Origin: Vaginisenegalia massiliensis
GTDB lineage: Bacteria; Bacillota; Bacilli; Lactobacillales; Aerococcaceae
DNA: 47,076 nt
NCBI RefSeq assembly: GCF_900604935.1
Contig: NZ_UWPC01000012.1
Location: 1-47,076 of the forward strand
Reading direction: 5' to 3'
Shown: piece after piece, positions 15,345-24,968 of the stretch
Position numbering within the stretch: position 1 is the stretch's first letter
How the letters are laid out: the number at the start of each line of letters is the position of its first letter
The notes under the pieces: model-generated
What the model was told of the DNA's origin: nothing
Database searches by the model: none
Seen by the model: only the letters and a program-made list of their open reading frames with translations
Program-made: the position numbers and the translations under genes

Positions 15345-16362
15345 TATCCCAACTAACTACATCAATACAACCCCTGCGAAGAAATTAGATAAAAAAACGT
15401 TGAATCGTATGGTATGGCGCTCACTTAACTTACAAGGTTCATTTAACTATGAACGGATGCAAGCAGCTGGATGGCTATATTCTATTCTTCCAGGTCTAGA
15501 AGAAATCCATAAAGATAATAAAGAAGACTTATCAACTTCAATGCGTCATAACTTGGAATTCTTCAATACCCACCCATTCTTGGTAACCTTTGTTATGGGG
15601 ATTATTCTATCTTTGGAACAAAATAAAGTCGATGTTCCTACCATTCGTGCCGTGCGTGTAGCCGCAATGGGACCTTTAGGTGGAATAGGCGATGCAATCT
15701 TCTGGTTTACTTTAGTTCCAATTACAGCAGGTATCACGTCGCAAATGGCTTTGGATGGTAATGTTTTTGCGCCAATTCTATTCCTCCTTATCTTCAACTT
15801 AGTCCAATTTGCTATCCGTTTCTGGTTAATGAACTGGTCATATGAGATGGGAACCAATGCTATCGGCGTTTTAACAGCTAATGCACGTGAATTTACTCGG
15901 GCAGCTTCTATCTTAGGTGTTTTCGTTGTAGGTGCTTTAACTTGCGTTTATGGTGCTACTAATGTTTCTGGTTTAGTTATTAATAATGGAACAACGAATA
16001 CAGCAACTGAAGTGACCACTTATGTGAACGAAGGCGACCTTGGCCAATACAAAAAAATCATCTTTGAAGATGAAGCAGCGGGCAAATTCAAACCAGGTCA
16101 AGAAAATTCAACCATTACTAAGATGCAATCGGGTAATTATGAAGTGAAATATTCTGAGTATCTTGAAACACCTGTTACAATTAAGGTTCAAGAAATTTTA
16201 GATGGTATCTTACCAAAATTAATTCCATTGGCAATCACTTTCTTACTTTACTATTTACTTGCTTTTAAAGGCTGGACACCAATTAAATGTATCGTCTTAT
16301 TATTAGTCATCGGTTTAATTGGGGCTGGACCTTTCGGTTGGTGGCCAAGTATCTGGGGTTAA
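15334..16362 (+). CDS. PTS mannose-family EIID component
   Basis: A 342-residue IID subunit. Family motifs: GSFNYERMQAAGWLYSI near residue 32, FFNTHPF near 75 and GPLGGIGDAIFWF near 120. The ATG at 15334 is chosen because GGAGGTG lies at 15321-15327, inside the end of the IIC gene. It is longer than the 304-residue IID of the second operon, partly because of a hydrophilic loop (about residues 220-285) before the last helices. It probably takes up galactosamine or N-acetylgalactosamine with the preceding subunits. Confidence 0.9.
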   Translation: MESNIPTNYINTTPAKKLDKKTLNRMVWRSLNLQGSFNYERMQAAGWLYSILPGLEEIHKDNKEDLSTSMRHNLEFFNTHPFLVTFVMGIILSLEQNKVDVPTIRAVRVAAMGPLGGIGDAIFWFTLVPITAGITSQMALDGNVFAPILFLLIFNLVQFAIRFWLMNWSYEMGTNAIGVLTANAREFTRAASILGVFVVGALTCVYGATNVSGLVINNGTTNTATEVTTYVNEGDLGQYKKIIFEDEAAGKFKPGQENSTITKMQSGNYEVKYSEYLETPVTIKVQEILDGILPKLIPLAITFLLYYLLAFKGWTPIKCIVLLLVIGLIGAGPFGWWPSIWG

Positions 16363-16408
16363 GCCTTAGATATAACTTGTACGACTCATTCAAATAGAAT
16401 AAAAAGTT

Positions 16409-16478
16409 AACCCTCGAAGGGCATTTCGATGATACGGCTCGACCGTCATTGGAGTCTCCCTTTGGGGGTTTTTGTTTG
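16409..16478 (+). terminator. Extended 62-nt hairpin ending the first PTS operon
   Basis: Outer arms 16409-16421 and 16458-16470 pair over 13 bp (two G-U pairs). An inner stem continues with ATTTCG/TGGAGT and an ACGG/CCGT tip around a CTCGA loop. A T-rich tract follows. This is longer and more structured than the other terminators here. Confidence 0.65.
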
Positions 16479-16748
16479 TTGATTGAATAATGTATTCGAA
16501 AAAATCGTTCTCGCTATTAGAAATGTAGAGGTGAATTAATGTTTTTGAATGTTTGGGTATTAAGATAGATTATATTCATTATTTTATTGGTACGAGTACA
16601 AGGAGGGGTATCATTTCAAGATCAATCATAATTTAATGGAATTCCTCGATAAATTAATCACAAAGGCTATTCAATCCAAATACGTACGGAGCTTTGAATG
16701 AATAATGTTTTTGAAAGATATAGCAAAAACATTCACAATGTGATATTG
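16479..16748. other. Intergenic stretch before manL
   Basis: AT-rich DNA without a convincing gene. An AGGAGGGG at 16601-16608 resembles a ribosome site, but the only following ORF (22 codons, ATG at 16636) is too far away. I found no -24/-12 (sigma-54) promoter such as those before some man operons. An inverted repeat CACAAT-N5-ATTGTG (16734-16750) abuts the cre palindrome. Confidence 0.5.
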
Positions 16749-16762
16749 TGATAACGTTATCA
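16749..16762. promoter_or_regulatory. Perfect cre palindrome before manL
   Basis: TGATAACGTTATCA is a perfect 14-bp palindrome and matches the CcpA consensus TGWNANCGNTNWCA at every position. It ends 33 bases before the manL ATG, where bound CcpA (or another LacI-family protein) would block transcription. Confidence 0.7.
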
Positions 16763-16795
16763 AATCCATAACAAAAATATAAAGGAGGTAATTAA

Positions 16796-17782
16796 ATGGT
16801 TGGAATAATCATTGCATCACATGGTGAATTTGCTGCTGGTATTCGACAATCTTGTGAAATGATTTTTGGTCAGCAAGATCATTTTGAAGTCGTAACCTTT
16901 ATGCCGAGCGAAGGACCAGATGATTTACAGGCTAAACTTCGTCAAGCTATTGAAACAGTTGATAGCGAAGAAGTTTTATTCTTAGTAGACCTTTGGGGAG
17001 GTAGTCCTTTCAATCAAGCAAATATCTTGTTTGAAGAGGCTACTGATAAACGGGCGATTGTGGCAGGTTTAAGTTTGCCGATGCTAATTGAAGCTTGTGC
17101 AGCACGCTTATCTATGCAAACAGCTCATGAGATTGCAGCGGCTATCATCCCAACAGCTAAGGATGGAGTTAAAGTAAGACCTGAAGCTTTGCAAGTTGAA
17201 GAGAAAGTGACAAGTCCAGTGGAGGGTGCAGCGGTAGGTGGCACTATTCCGGAAGGCACTGTATTAGGAAATGGCAAGATTGATTATGTTCTTGCACGGA
17301 TTGATTCACGTTTACTTCATGGACAAGTGGCTACTTCTTGGGCCAAATCTACAACTCCTGACCGAATCATTGTGGTATCAGATAAAGTTGCGAAAGACGA
17401 CTTACGCAAGAAGTTAATTGAACAAGCGGCTCCGCCAGGGATCAAAGCCCATGTTATTCCGATTGATAAATTGGTAGAAATTGACAAAGATCCTCGATTT
17501 GGTGCAACACGTGCGTTACTATTATTTGAAAGTCCTCAAGAAGCTTTGGCTACAATTGAAAAAGGGGTTGACTTGAAGGAATTAAACGTGGGCTCAATGG
17601 CTCATAGTGTGGGTAAAATTTTAGTAACAAATTCATTGTCAATGGATCAACAGGACGTTGAGACCTTTAAACAATTGGAATCTAAAGGAGTAAGTTTTGA
17701 CGTTCGTAAAGTGCCATCTGATAAACCATCGTCATTGATGAAATTAATTGCAGCTAAAGCTCATGATGGCTTAAGTCTGTAA
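16796..17782 (+). CDS. manL: PTS mannose/glucose EIIAB fusion
   Basis: A 328-residue cytosolic phosphocarrier. The IIA domain (1-130) starts [13 protein letters not shown] with phospho-His in SHGEF. A linker rich in Ala/Pro/Gly (about 135-160) leads to the IIB domain, whose signature [16 protein letters not shown] carries the second phospho-His. ManL-type proteins serve the general mannose/glucose PTS and are linked to catabolite control. RBS AAAGGAGG at 16782-16789. First gene of manL-manM-manN-manO. Confidence 0.9.
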   Translation: MVGIIIASHGEFAAGIRQSCEMIFGQQDHFEVVTFMPSEGPDDLQAKLRQAIETVDSEEVLFLVDLWGGSPFNQANILFEEATDKRAIVAGLSLPMLIEACAARLSMQTAHEIAAAIIPTAKDGVKVRPEALQVEEKVTSPVEGAAVGGTIPEGTVLGNGKIDYVLARIDSRLLHGQVATSWAKSTTPDRIIVVSDKVAKDDLRKKLIEQAAPPGIKAHVIPIDKLVEIDKDPRFGATRALLLFESPQEALATIEKGVDLKELNVGSMAHSVGKILVTNSLSMDQQDVETFKQLESKGVSFDVRKVPSDKPSSLMKLIAAKAHDGLSL

Positions 17783-17799
17783 GTAAAGGAGGATAAAAT

Positions 17800-18609
17800 A
17801 TGGAATTCGGTATTATTTCGATTATTTTAATTTTAATTGTCGCATTTTTAGCGGGTATGGAAGGAATTCTTGACCAATTTCAATTTCACCAACCTATTAT
17901 TGCCTGTTCTTTAATTGGTTTAGCTACTGGTCACGTTGCTGAATGTATTATGCTAGGGGGAGCTTTACAATTATTAGCTCTTGGTTGGTCAAATATTGGG
18001 GCAGCCGTGGCACCAGACGCAGCCTTAGCATCCGTGGCTTCTGCAATTATCTTTGTTAAAGCAGGTAATTTTACACCTGGCGGACAAAATGTAGCGATTG
18101 CAGCTGCAATCACATTAGCCACTGTTGGTTTAGTATTAACCATGATCGTACGGACTTTATCAGTTGTGATTGTGCACCAAGCCGACCGCGCTGCTGAAGA
18201 AGGTTCTTATTCTAAAGTAGAATTTTGGCATTTTGTTGCTTTGGCTTGCCAAGGCTTACGGATCGCTATTCCATCAGGTCTCTTATTATTCATTCCATCA
18301 AGCGTGGTTCAATCTGGTTTAGCTTCTTTACCTGCTTGGTTTACTGAAGGGATGACCATCGGTGGTGGATTCGTCGTAGCAGTCGGTTTTGCTATGGTTA
18401 TCAACTTAATGGCAACTAAAGAAGTATGGCCATTCTTCTTCCTTGGTTTTGCTTTAGCTCCTCTTAAAGAATTAACCTTAATTGCTACCGGTATTGTTGG
18501 TCTTTCATTAGCTATTATTTATTTAAATCTTACTAAGAACAAAGGTCAACAAAACGGAAATGTAGCCTCATCAGGTGACCCTTTAGGCGATATACTAAAT
18601 GACTATTAA
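17800..18609 (+). CDS. manM: PTS mannose/glucose EIIC
   Basis: A 269-residue membrane subunit of the ManM family. It has GGALQLLALGWSNIGAAVAPD near residue 48 and several hydrophobic helices. With ManN it forms the sugar-conducting complex. In related Firmicutes, extracellular loops of ManM/ManN are the receptor for class IIa bacteriocins and lactococcin A, which is relevant knowledge but not visible as such here. RBS AAAGGAGG. The stop codon overlaps the RBS of manN. Confidence 0.9.
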   Translation: MEFGIISIILILIVAFLAGMEGILDQFQFHQPIIACSLIGLATGHVAECIMLGGALQLLALGWSNIGAAVAPDAALASVASAIIFVKAGNFTPGGQNVAIAAAITLATVGLVLTMIVRTLSVVIVHQADRAAEEGSYSKVEFWHFVALACQGLRIAIPSGLLLFIPSSVVQSGLASLPAWFTEGMTIGGGFVVAVGFAMVINLMATKEVWPFFFLGFALAPLKELTLIATGIVGLSLAIIYLNLTKNKGQQNGNVASSGDPLGDILNDY

Positions 18610-18622
18610 GGAGGAAAAGAAC

Positions 18623-19537
18623 ATGACTGAAAATAGAATTACCTTAACTAAAGCAGACCGTCGTCGTGTTATGTTACGTTCGCAATTCCTTCAAGGTTCT
18701 TGGAACTATGAACGGATGCAAAATGGGGGTTGGGCTTATTCGTTAATCCCAGCTTTGAAAAAATTATATCCAAATAAAGAAGAAGCATCTGAAGCTTTGA
18801 AACGTCACTTGGAATTCTTTAATACCCACCCATATATTGCTGCGCCAATCCTAGGTGTAACCTTAGCTTTAGAAGAAGAAAGAGCTAATGGAGCGCCGAT
18901 CGATGATGCAGCAATCCAAGGGGTTAAAGTTGGTATGATGGGTCCGTTAGCCGGAATTGGGGATCCAGTCTTCTGGTTTACAGTTCGCCCAATTTTAGGT
19001 GCAATTGCTGCTTCTTTAGCTACTGGAGGATCCATTATTGCTCCACTATTCTTCTTCATTACTTGGAATTTAATTCGGATTGCCTTCTTGTGGTACACAC
19101 AAGAATTGGGTTACAAACAAGGTTCAGAAATCACTCAAGACTTATCAGGTGGTTTATTACAAACAGTGACCAAAGGTGCTTCCATTTTGGGGATGTTCGT
19201 TATGGGTATTCTTGTACAACGTTGGACCTCAATTAATTTCCCTATGGTAGTTTCTAAAGTTAAATTGGCTAAAGGTGCCTTCATTGAATTCCCTAAAGAT
19301 TCAGTTACAGGTCCTAAATTACAAGAGATTTTGGGTCAAGCTAATGCTGGACTGTCATTAAGTCCTGAAAAAGTCACCACTTTACAAAATAACCTTGATC
19401 AATTAATTCCAGGTTTTGCGGCTTTATTCTTAACCTTTGCTTGTATGTGGTTATTGAAGAAAAATGTTAGCCCAATCGTGATTATCTTTGGCTTGTTTAT
19501 TTTGGGTATCTTAGGACATTTAGTAGGCATTTTCTAA
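18623..19537 (+). CDS. manN: PTS mannose/glucose EIID
   Basis: A 304-residue IID subunit with GSWNYERMQNGGWAYSLIPA near residue 24, FFNTHPY near 65 and GPLAGIGDPVFWF near 105. The ATG at 18623 is preferred over the in-frame ATG at 18599 because AAGGAGG lies at 18607-18613. It is the paralogue of the IID at 15334-16362 and completes the manLMN transporter. Confidence 0.9.
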   Translation: MTENRITLTKADRRRVMLRSQFLQGSWNYERMQNGGWAYSLIPALKKLYPNKEEASEALKRHLEFFNTHPYIAAPILGVTLALEEERANGAPIDDAAIQGVKVGMMGPLAGIGDPVFWFTVRPILGAIAASLATGGSIIAPLFFFITWNLIRIAFLWYTQELGYKQGSEITQDLSGGLLQTVTKGASILGMFVMGILVQRWTSINFPMVVSKVKLAKGAFIEFPKDSVTGPKLQEILGQANAGLSLSPEKVTTLQNNLDQLIPGFAALFLTFACMWLLKKNVSPIVIIFGLFILGILGHLVGIF

Positions 19538-19572
19538 ACAAATAGTGAAGTAGTAAAGGACGGAGAATAAAC

Positions 19573-19917
19573 GTGGCCATTTCCTTAAATAGTCGGGTAG
19601 ATTTTAATACTAAAGCCAACTTGTTGATGGGGGGCTTTGGTGCAAAACATGGGGATATTTTAATCGGTAACCAAGCTTTGGAGTTTTATAATAGTCGAAA
19701 TCCAGAAGATTTTTTACAAATTCCGTGGCAGGAGATTCACTTAGTTAGAGCCCAAATATTGTTTGGTAATCGCTATATTCGTGGTTTTTATCTGGATACG
19801 AAAGCAAATGGAACGTTTAATTTTGTCGTTAAAGATGCAGGTAAATGTTTAAAACAAATGCAAAGTTATCTAAAGCCAGATCAACTTGTTCGCGCTAAAA
19901 CACGCTTTTTCAAATAG
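19573..19917 (+). CDS. manO: ManO-type DUF956 protein
   Basis: A 114-residue soluble protein of the DUF956 family, which is almost always encoded directly after manLMN and called ManO. A GTG start at 19573 follows a weak GGACGGAG site. It has conserved blocks GGFGAKHGDILIGN and FLQIPWQEI. A role in controlling man operon expression has been proposed for relatives; the mechanism is unclear. Last gene of the operon, followed by a strong terminator. Confidence 0.82.
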   Translation: MAISLNSRVDFNTKANLLMGGFGAKHGDILIGNQALEFYNSRNPEDFLQIPWQEIHLVRAQILFGNRYIRGFYLDTKANGTFNFVVKDAGKCLKQMQSYLKPDQLVRAKTRFFK

Positions 19918-19929
19918 AATATTGTAAAC

Positions 19930-19977
19930 AAAAAGTCCGACCGAAGCCCTTATTTAGGGTCTTTGGTCGGACTTTTT
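19930..19977. terminator. Bidirectional terminator between manO and tal
   Basis: Stem AAAAAGTCCGACC / GGTCGGACTTTTT with further internal pairing. It serves the two converging transcripts. Confidence 0.85.
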
Positions 19978-20000
19978 AGTTTGTAAAAATGGGCATAGAT

Positions 20001-20657
20001 TTATTTTTTTTGGTTAGATGTAAATTTTTCCCAGTCTTTCATGAAGCCGTCAATACCTTTATCAGTTAGGACATGAGACCATAATTTAGGGAAGAGGGTG
20101 CCAGGGATGGTGCCGATATGAGCTCCAGCTAAGGCCGCTTGTTCAAAGTGACCAATATGGCGGATAGAAGCGGCAATAATTTCAGCATCTAAGTCGTAGA
20201 TGTCTAATACTTGACGTAAATCAGCAATTAATTCAATGCCGTTTTCACCCATATCATCAATACGACCGATGAAAGGAGAAATATAAGTTGCACCCGCTTT
20301 GGCAGCTAACAAGCCTTGAGCAACCGAAAAAATAAGAGTCACGTTGGTTTTAATCCCTTCTTTAGAAAGGGTACTAACGGCTTTAAGGCCAGCCTCAGTC
20401 ATGGGGATTTTAACGACAATATTGTCAGCCCATTTTGCTAATTCACGAGCTTCAGCAACCATTTCTTCATATGTTAATCCGGTCACTTCGGCTGAGACGG
20501 GACCGTCCACAGTAGAAGCAATATCCTTAATTACTTCTTCGAAATCACGGCCTTCTTTGGCAACTAAAGACGGGTTGGTGGTGACGCCATCACATAAGCC
20601 TAAGTCGTTAATTCGTTTGATTTCATCAATATTGGCAGTGTCTAAGAAAAATTTCAT
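20001..20657 (-). CDS. tal: Transaldolase (short TalC/MipB-type)
   Basis: A 218-residue class I aldolase-type enzyme that transfers dihydroxyacetone units in the pentose phosphate pathway. The N-terminus [13 protein letters not shown] and VTTNPSLV are typical. The Schiff-base Lys is in VVKIPMT. Two residues separate transaldolases from the near-identical fructose-6-P aldolases: Glu in PVSAEVTG (Gln in the aldolase) and Phe in SPFIGRID (Tyr in the aldolase). Both point to transaldolase. RBS AAAGGAGG. Monocistronic, with a strong promoter. Confidence 0.85.
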   Translation of the reverse strand: MKFFLDTANIDEIKRINDLGLCDGVTTNPSLVAKEGRDFEEVIKDIASTVDGPVSAEVTGLTYEEMVAEARELAKWADNIVVKIPMTEAGLKAVSTLSKEGIKTNVTLIFSVAQGLLAAKAGATYISPFIGRIDDMGENGIELIADLRQVLDIYDLDAEIIAASIRHIGHFEQAALAGAHIGTIPGTLFPKLWSHVLTDKGIDGFMKDWEKFTSNQKK

Positions 20658-20674
20658 CTGATAATCCTCCTTTA

Positions 20675-20716
20675 ACTTAATAATTTAAGTATAAAGAATG
20701 TGGATTATACCGTCAA
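20675..20716 (-). promoter_or_regulatory. Promoter of tal with overlapping inverted repeat
   Basis: Minus strand: -35 TTGACG (20716-20711) and -10 TATACT (20693-20688), 17 bases apart. An inverted repeat ACTTAA-N4-TTAAGT (20675-20690) overlaps the end of the -10 and the start point, a possible operator. Confidence 0.6.
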
Positions 20717-20752
20717 CGAAAGGATAAGTTCAAATAAAGGATAATTGATTGA

Positions 20753-20766
20753 ATTAAGCGTTTTCT
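20753..20766. promoter_or_regulatory. cre-like box upstream of glpK
   Basis: ATTAAGCGTTTTCT shares the AAGCGTTTTC core of cre sites with mismatches at the ends. A TTGACT (-35-like, 20767-20772) is immediately downstream. CcpA control of glpK is usual in Firmicutes. Confidence 0.35.
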
Positions 20767-20810
20767 TTGACTAAAATAGACCTGTTAAGTTGAAAGATGA
20801 AGGAGAGTAA

Positions 20811-22328
<1,518 letters not shown>

Positions 22329-22333
22329 TCTAT

Positions 22334-22382
22334 TGCAAAAGTGGGTGGATTATTGTTTTCAATAATAGTAAACGCTTTTGCA
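22334..22382. repeat. Nested hairpin after glpK, with cre-like core
   Basis: Outer arms TGCAAAAG (22334-22341) and CTTTTGCA (22375-22382) enclose an inner TTATTG/CAATAA hairpin. The right half contains AGTAAACGCTTTTGC, resembling a cre box. It may terminate glpK and also act as a control site for the next gene. Confidence 0.45.
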
Positions 22383-22403
22383 TGCTCAAAATAATGGTAT
22401 AAT
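22376..22403 (+). promoter_or_regulatory. Promoter of the small membrane protein gene
   Basis: -10 TATAAT (22398-22403) with a weak -35 TTTTGC (22376-22381), 16-base spacing. Confidence 0.5.
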
Positions 22404-22437
22404 TTAGTTGAAATAGATCCACTAAGGAGCGATGTCA

Positions 22438-22776
22438 GTGTATTATGTAGTAGCTTGGCTGACCCTGTTGAGTGCTTGTTTTAGTTTAGCATTTAGCATC
22501 AGCTTATTCTTTTCAATCAAAGGAATAGGCAAACCCAACATAACCTTTACTTGTATTCGGAGTTTGACTTTATTAATCTTGGCAATGCTTCCCTTGGTTG
22601 TAATTTCGACACGTTTATTAAACTTAATCGGCATATCTTTGGTTATTGTTCATGGATTAGATGCGTTCATTAGCATGGCCAATCATAAAATGAAATCTAG
22701 TTGGACACCTGCTTTAGCGGCTGTCATTCAGTTCGCGGCGATGATTGTATTCTGGATTTTTGGCAAGGTCAATTAA
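22438..22776 (+). CDS. Small four-helix membrane protein of unknown function
   Basis: A 112-residue hydrophobic protein with four likely membrane segments (about 4-26, 38-57, 60-78 and 90-108). The GTG at 22438 is preferred over ATG 22432 because AAGGAG at 22424-22429 would otherwise be only 2 bases from the start. The first helix (YYVVAWLTLLSACFSLAFS) and the LDAFIS...N stretch resemble the protein encoded at 28425-28754, so the two look paralogous. I do not recognise a family. It has its own promoter. Confidence 0.65.
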   Translation: MYYVVAWLTLLSACFSLAFSISLFFSIKGIGKPNITFTCIRSLTLLILAMLPLVVISTRLLNLIGISLVIVHGLDAFISMANHKMKSSWTPALAAVIQFAAMIVFWIFGKVN

Positions 22777-23061
22777 TAAACAAGGGCATAGAATAATAAG
22801 CTTATAAAGAGTCCGTATTAGAAAATAAATGACTTGAAAGTTATTCATTCTCTTTTGAAATCGTGGCGAACATAAGTTGTGAAAATATTGTGATAAGTTT
22901 GCGAAAAAAGACAATATTCAGGATATTTTGTGTCTAACTATTCGAACTTACTGTATACTGATAGTAATTAGACTTTAAAATTTTTGTATGATAAAATTAC
23001 CTAGATTATTCGCTTTTTATCAAGCGTAAGCGTGGTTTTCACCAATAGGGGGATTTAAAAT

Positions 23062-24945
23062 ATGTGTGGAATTGTAGGATTTGTTGATCAAAATTCAATC
23101 GAAAATAAAGAACAAATTATTAAGGAAATGATGGATACAATTGTTCATCGTGGGCCAAACTCAGCTGGACAATATGTCGATGAGCATGCTGCTTTAGGTT
23201 TTCGCCGTTTAAGTATTATTGATTTAGAAGGAGGGAGCCAACCGATTTATAATGAAGATAAATCAATGGTTCTAACTTTTAATGGTGAAATTTATAATTT
23301 CCAGTCAATACGCGAAGATTTAGTGGCTAAGGGGCATATCTTTCAGACGCATACGGATTCTGAAGTCTTATTACATGGCTATGAAGAGTACGGAGTTGAA
23401 CTTCTTAAGAAATTAAGAGGGATGTTTGCTTTTGTGATCTGGGATAAAAATAAACAAGAATTATTTGGTGCAAGGGATCATTTTGGTATCAAGCCTCTAT
23501 ACTATGCCCAAATGAATGGTTCCTTTATTTATGGCTCAGAAATCAAGTCCTTATTAAAACATCCTCAGTTTATTAAGGAATTGAATCAAGAAGCTTTGAA
23601 ACCATATTTAACTTTTCAATATTCTGCTTTAGATGAAACCTTTTTCAAAGGGGTTTACCGTATTAAAGAGGGTCACTATTTCACCTATAAAGACGGACAA
23701 TTAACAACAGAAAAATATTGGGATATGCAACCTCAAGAAGCAGAAATGACGTTAGATCAGACGGTTGATTTAATTGAAAAAACCGTGTTGGAATCAGTCG
23801 AAACCCATAAAATCGCTGATGTTGAAGTAGGTTCCTTCTTATCAAGTGGGGTTGATTCAAGTTTTGTAGCTAGCGTTTTGCGGCCGAATAATACCTATTC
23901 TATTGGTTTTGGTGATCATTCTTATAATGAGTCTGTTGAAGCAAAAGCCTTGACTGATTTAATTGATTTAAAGAATACCTCGCGGGTAGTAACTGGGGAA
24001 GAGGCTTTTGCTTATTTCCCACAAATTCAGTATTACTTAGATGAACCAGATTCAAATCCATCTTGTGTCCCTTTATTCTTCCTAGCTGAATTGGCAAGCC
24101 GTGATGTGCGGGTTGTCATGAGCGGTGAAGGGGCGGATGAACTATTTGCTGGCTACCAAGAATATGGTTGGTTTTCTAATTCGCGAGCAGTTCGTCGCTT
24201 AGGTGAGAAAATTAAGGCTATGCCTAAGGAACGCCGCTACAAATTGGCTAAATTTTTGAAGAAAATGCCTAACTTTAAGGGCCGTCGTCATTTATTACGG
24301 GCTGCTTCTCCTGCTGAGGACTTCTTTATCGGTCAAGCTAAAGTGTTTGAAGAATATGAAGCTGACGAACTATTACAAGCTAAGTATAAACAAGCTCCAA
24401 GTGTGAAAGAGATTGTTATGGAACAATTTGAAAAAGCAAGCCAATTCTCTGAAACTAAGAAAATGCAATATCTAGATATTCACCAATGGATGCCAAAAGA
24501 TATCCTGTTAAAGGCTGACAAGATGTCTATGGCCCATTCATTAGAATTGCGTGTTCCTTTGTTAGATAAGCAATTAATGGAAGTGGCTGAAAAAGTACCT
24601 ACAAAATTCTTATTAACAGATGAGAATACCAAATATGCTTTTCGCTTAGCTGCAGGTCGACATTTGCCAAAAGAGTGGTCAAACCGACCAAAATTGGGCT
24701 TCCCAGTGCCTATCAAAGATTGGTTGCATGAGGAAAAATTCTATCAAGTAGTTAAAACAACATTTGAAAAAGACTTTGTTAAAGAATTCTTTGATCAGGA
24801 CAAGATTCTTCAGTTATTAGAAGATAATTTCCATGATAAAGTGGATGGCCGTCGTAAAATTTGGACCCTCTATACTTTCTTAACTTGGTATGATGTTTAC
24901 TTTGAACATAATGGGGATAAACCGGCTGTTCAAACCATAGCCTAA
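23062..24945 (+). CDS. asnB: Glutamine-hydrolysing asparagine synthetase-type amidotransferase (AsnB/AsnH)
   Basis: A 627-residue two-domain amidotransferase. The N-terminal class II glutaminase begins MCGIVGF (catalytic Cys2) with RLSIIDLEGG and NGEIYN. The synthetase domain has the PP-loop SSGVDSS (261-267) and GEGADELFAGY. It amidates a carboxylate using glutamine and ATP. Being the first gene before a D-aspartate ligase and an aspartate racemase, it resembles the Lactococcus AsnH arrangement, where this enzyme amidates D-Asp of the peptidoglycan cross-bridge. Ordinary asparagine synthesis remains possible. No T-box leader was seen upstream. Confidence 0.87.
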   Translation: MCGIVGFVDQNSIENKEQIIKEMMDTIVHRGPNSAGQYVDEHAALGFRRLSIIDLEGGSQPIYNEDKSMVLTFNGEIYNFQSIREDLVAKGHIFQTHTDSEVLLHGYEEYGVELLKKLRGMFAFVIWDKNKQELFGARDHFGIKPLYYAQMNGSFIYGSEIKSLLKHPQFIKELNQEALKPYLTFQYSALDETFFKGVYRIKEGHYFTYKDGQLTTEKYWDMQPQEAEMTLDQTVDLIEKTVLESVETHKIADVEVGSFLSSGVDSSFVASVLRPNNTYSIGFGDHSYNESVEAKALTDLIDLKNTSRVVTGEEAFAYFPQIQYYLDEPDSNPSCVPLFFLAELASRDVRVVMSGEGADELFAGYQEYGWFSNSRAVRRLGEKIKAMPKERRYKLAKFLKKMPNFKGRRHLLRAASPAEDFFIGQAKVFEEYEADELLQAKYKQAPSVKEIVMEQFEKASQFSETKKMQYLDIHQWMPKDILLKADKMSMAHSLELRVPLLDKQLMEVAEKVPTKFLLTDENTKYAFRLAAGRHLPKEWSNRPKLGFPVPIKDWLHEEKFYQVVKTTFEKDFVKEFFDQDKILQLLEDNFHDKVDGRRKIWTLYTFLTWYDVYFEHNGDKPAVQTIA

Positions 24946-24968
24946 GACAATAGAAAGAAGGCGACGTT

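Noticed and set aside
16636-16701. 22-codon ORF before manL with AGGAGGGG upstream
   Set aside because: The ribosome-site-like sequence is about 28 bases from the ATG, too far for initiation, and the peptide has no recognisable feature.
16479-16795. Sigma-54 promoter before manL
   Set aside because: No TGGCAC-N5-TTGC-type sequence was found; the nearest (TGGTACGAG) lacks the -12 half.
20001-20657. Fructose-6-phosphate aldolase as the identity of the short transaldolase
   Set aside because: The diagnostic positions are Glu (PVSAEVTG) and Phe (SPFIGR), which mark transaldolase rather than the aldolase (Gln and Tyr).
22777-23061. T-box leader upstream of asnB
   Set aside because: No AGGGTGGNACCGCG-type antiterminator and no competing terminator could be found.
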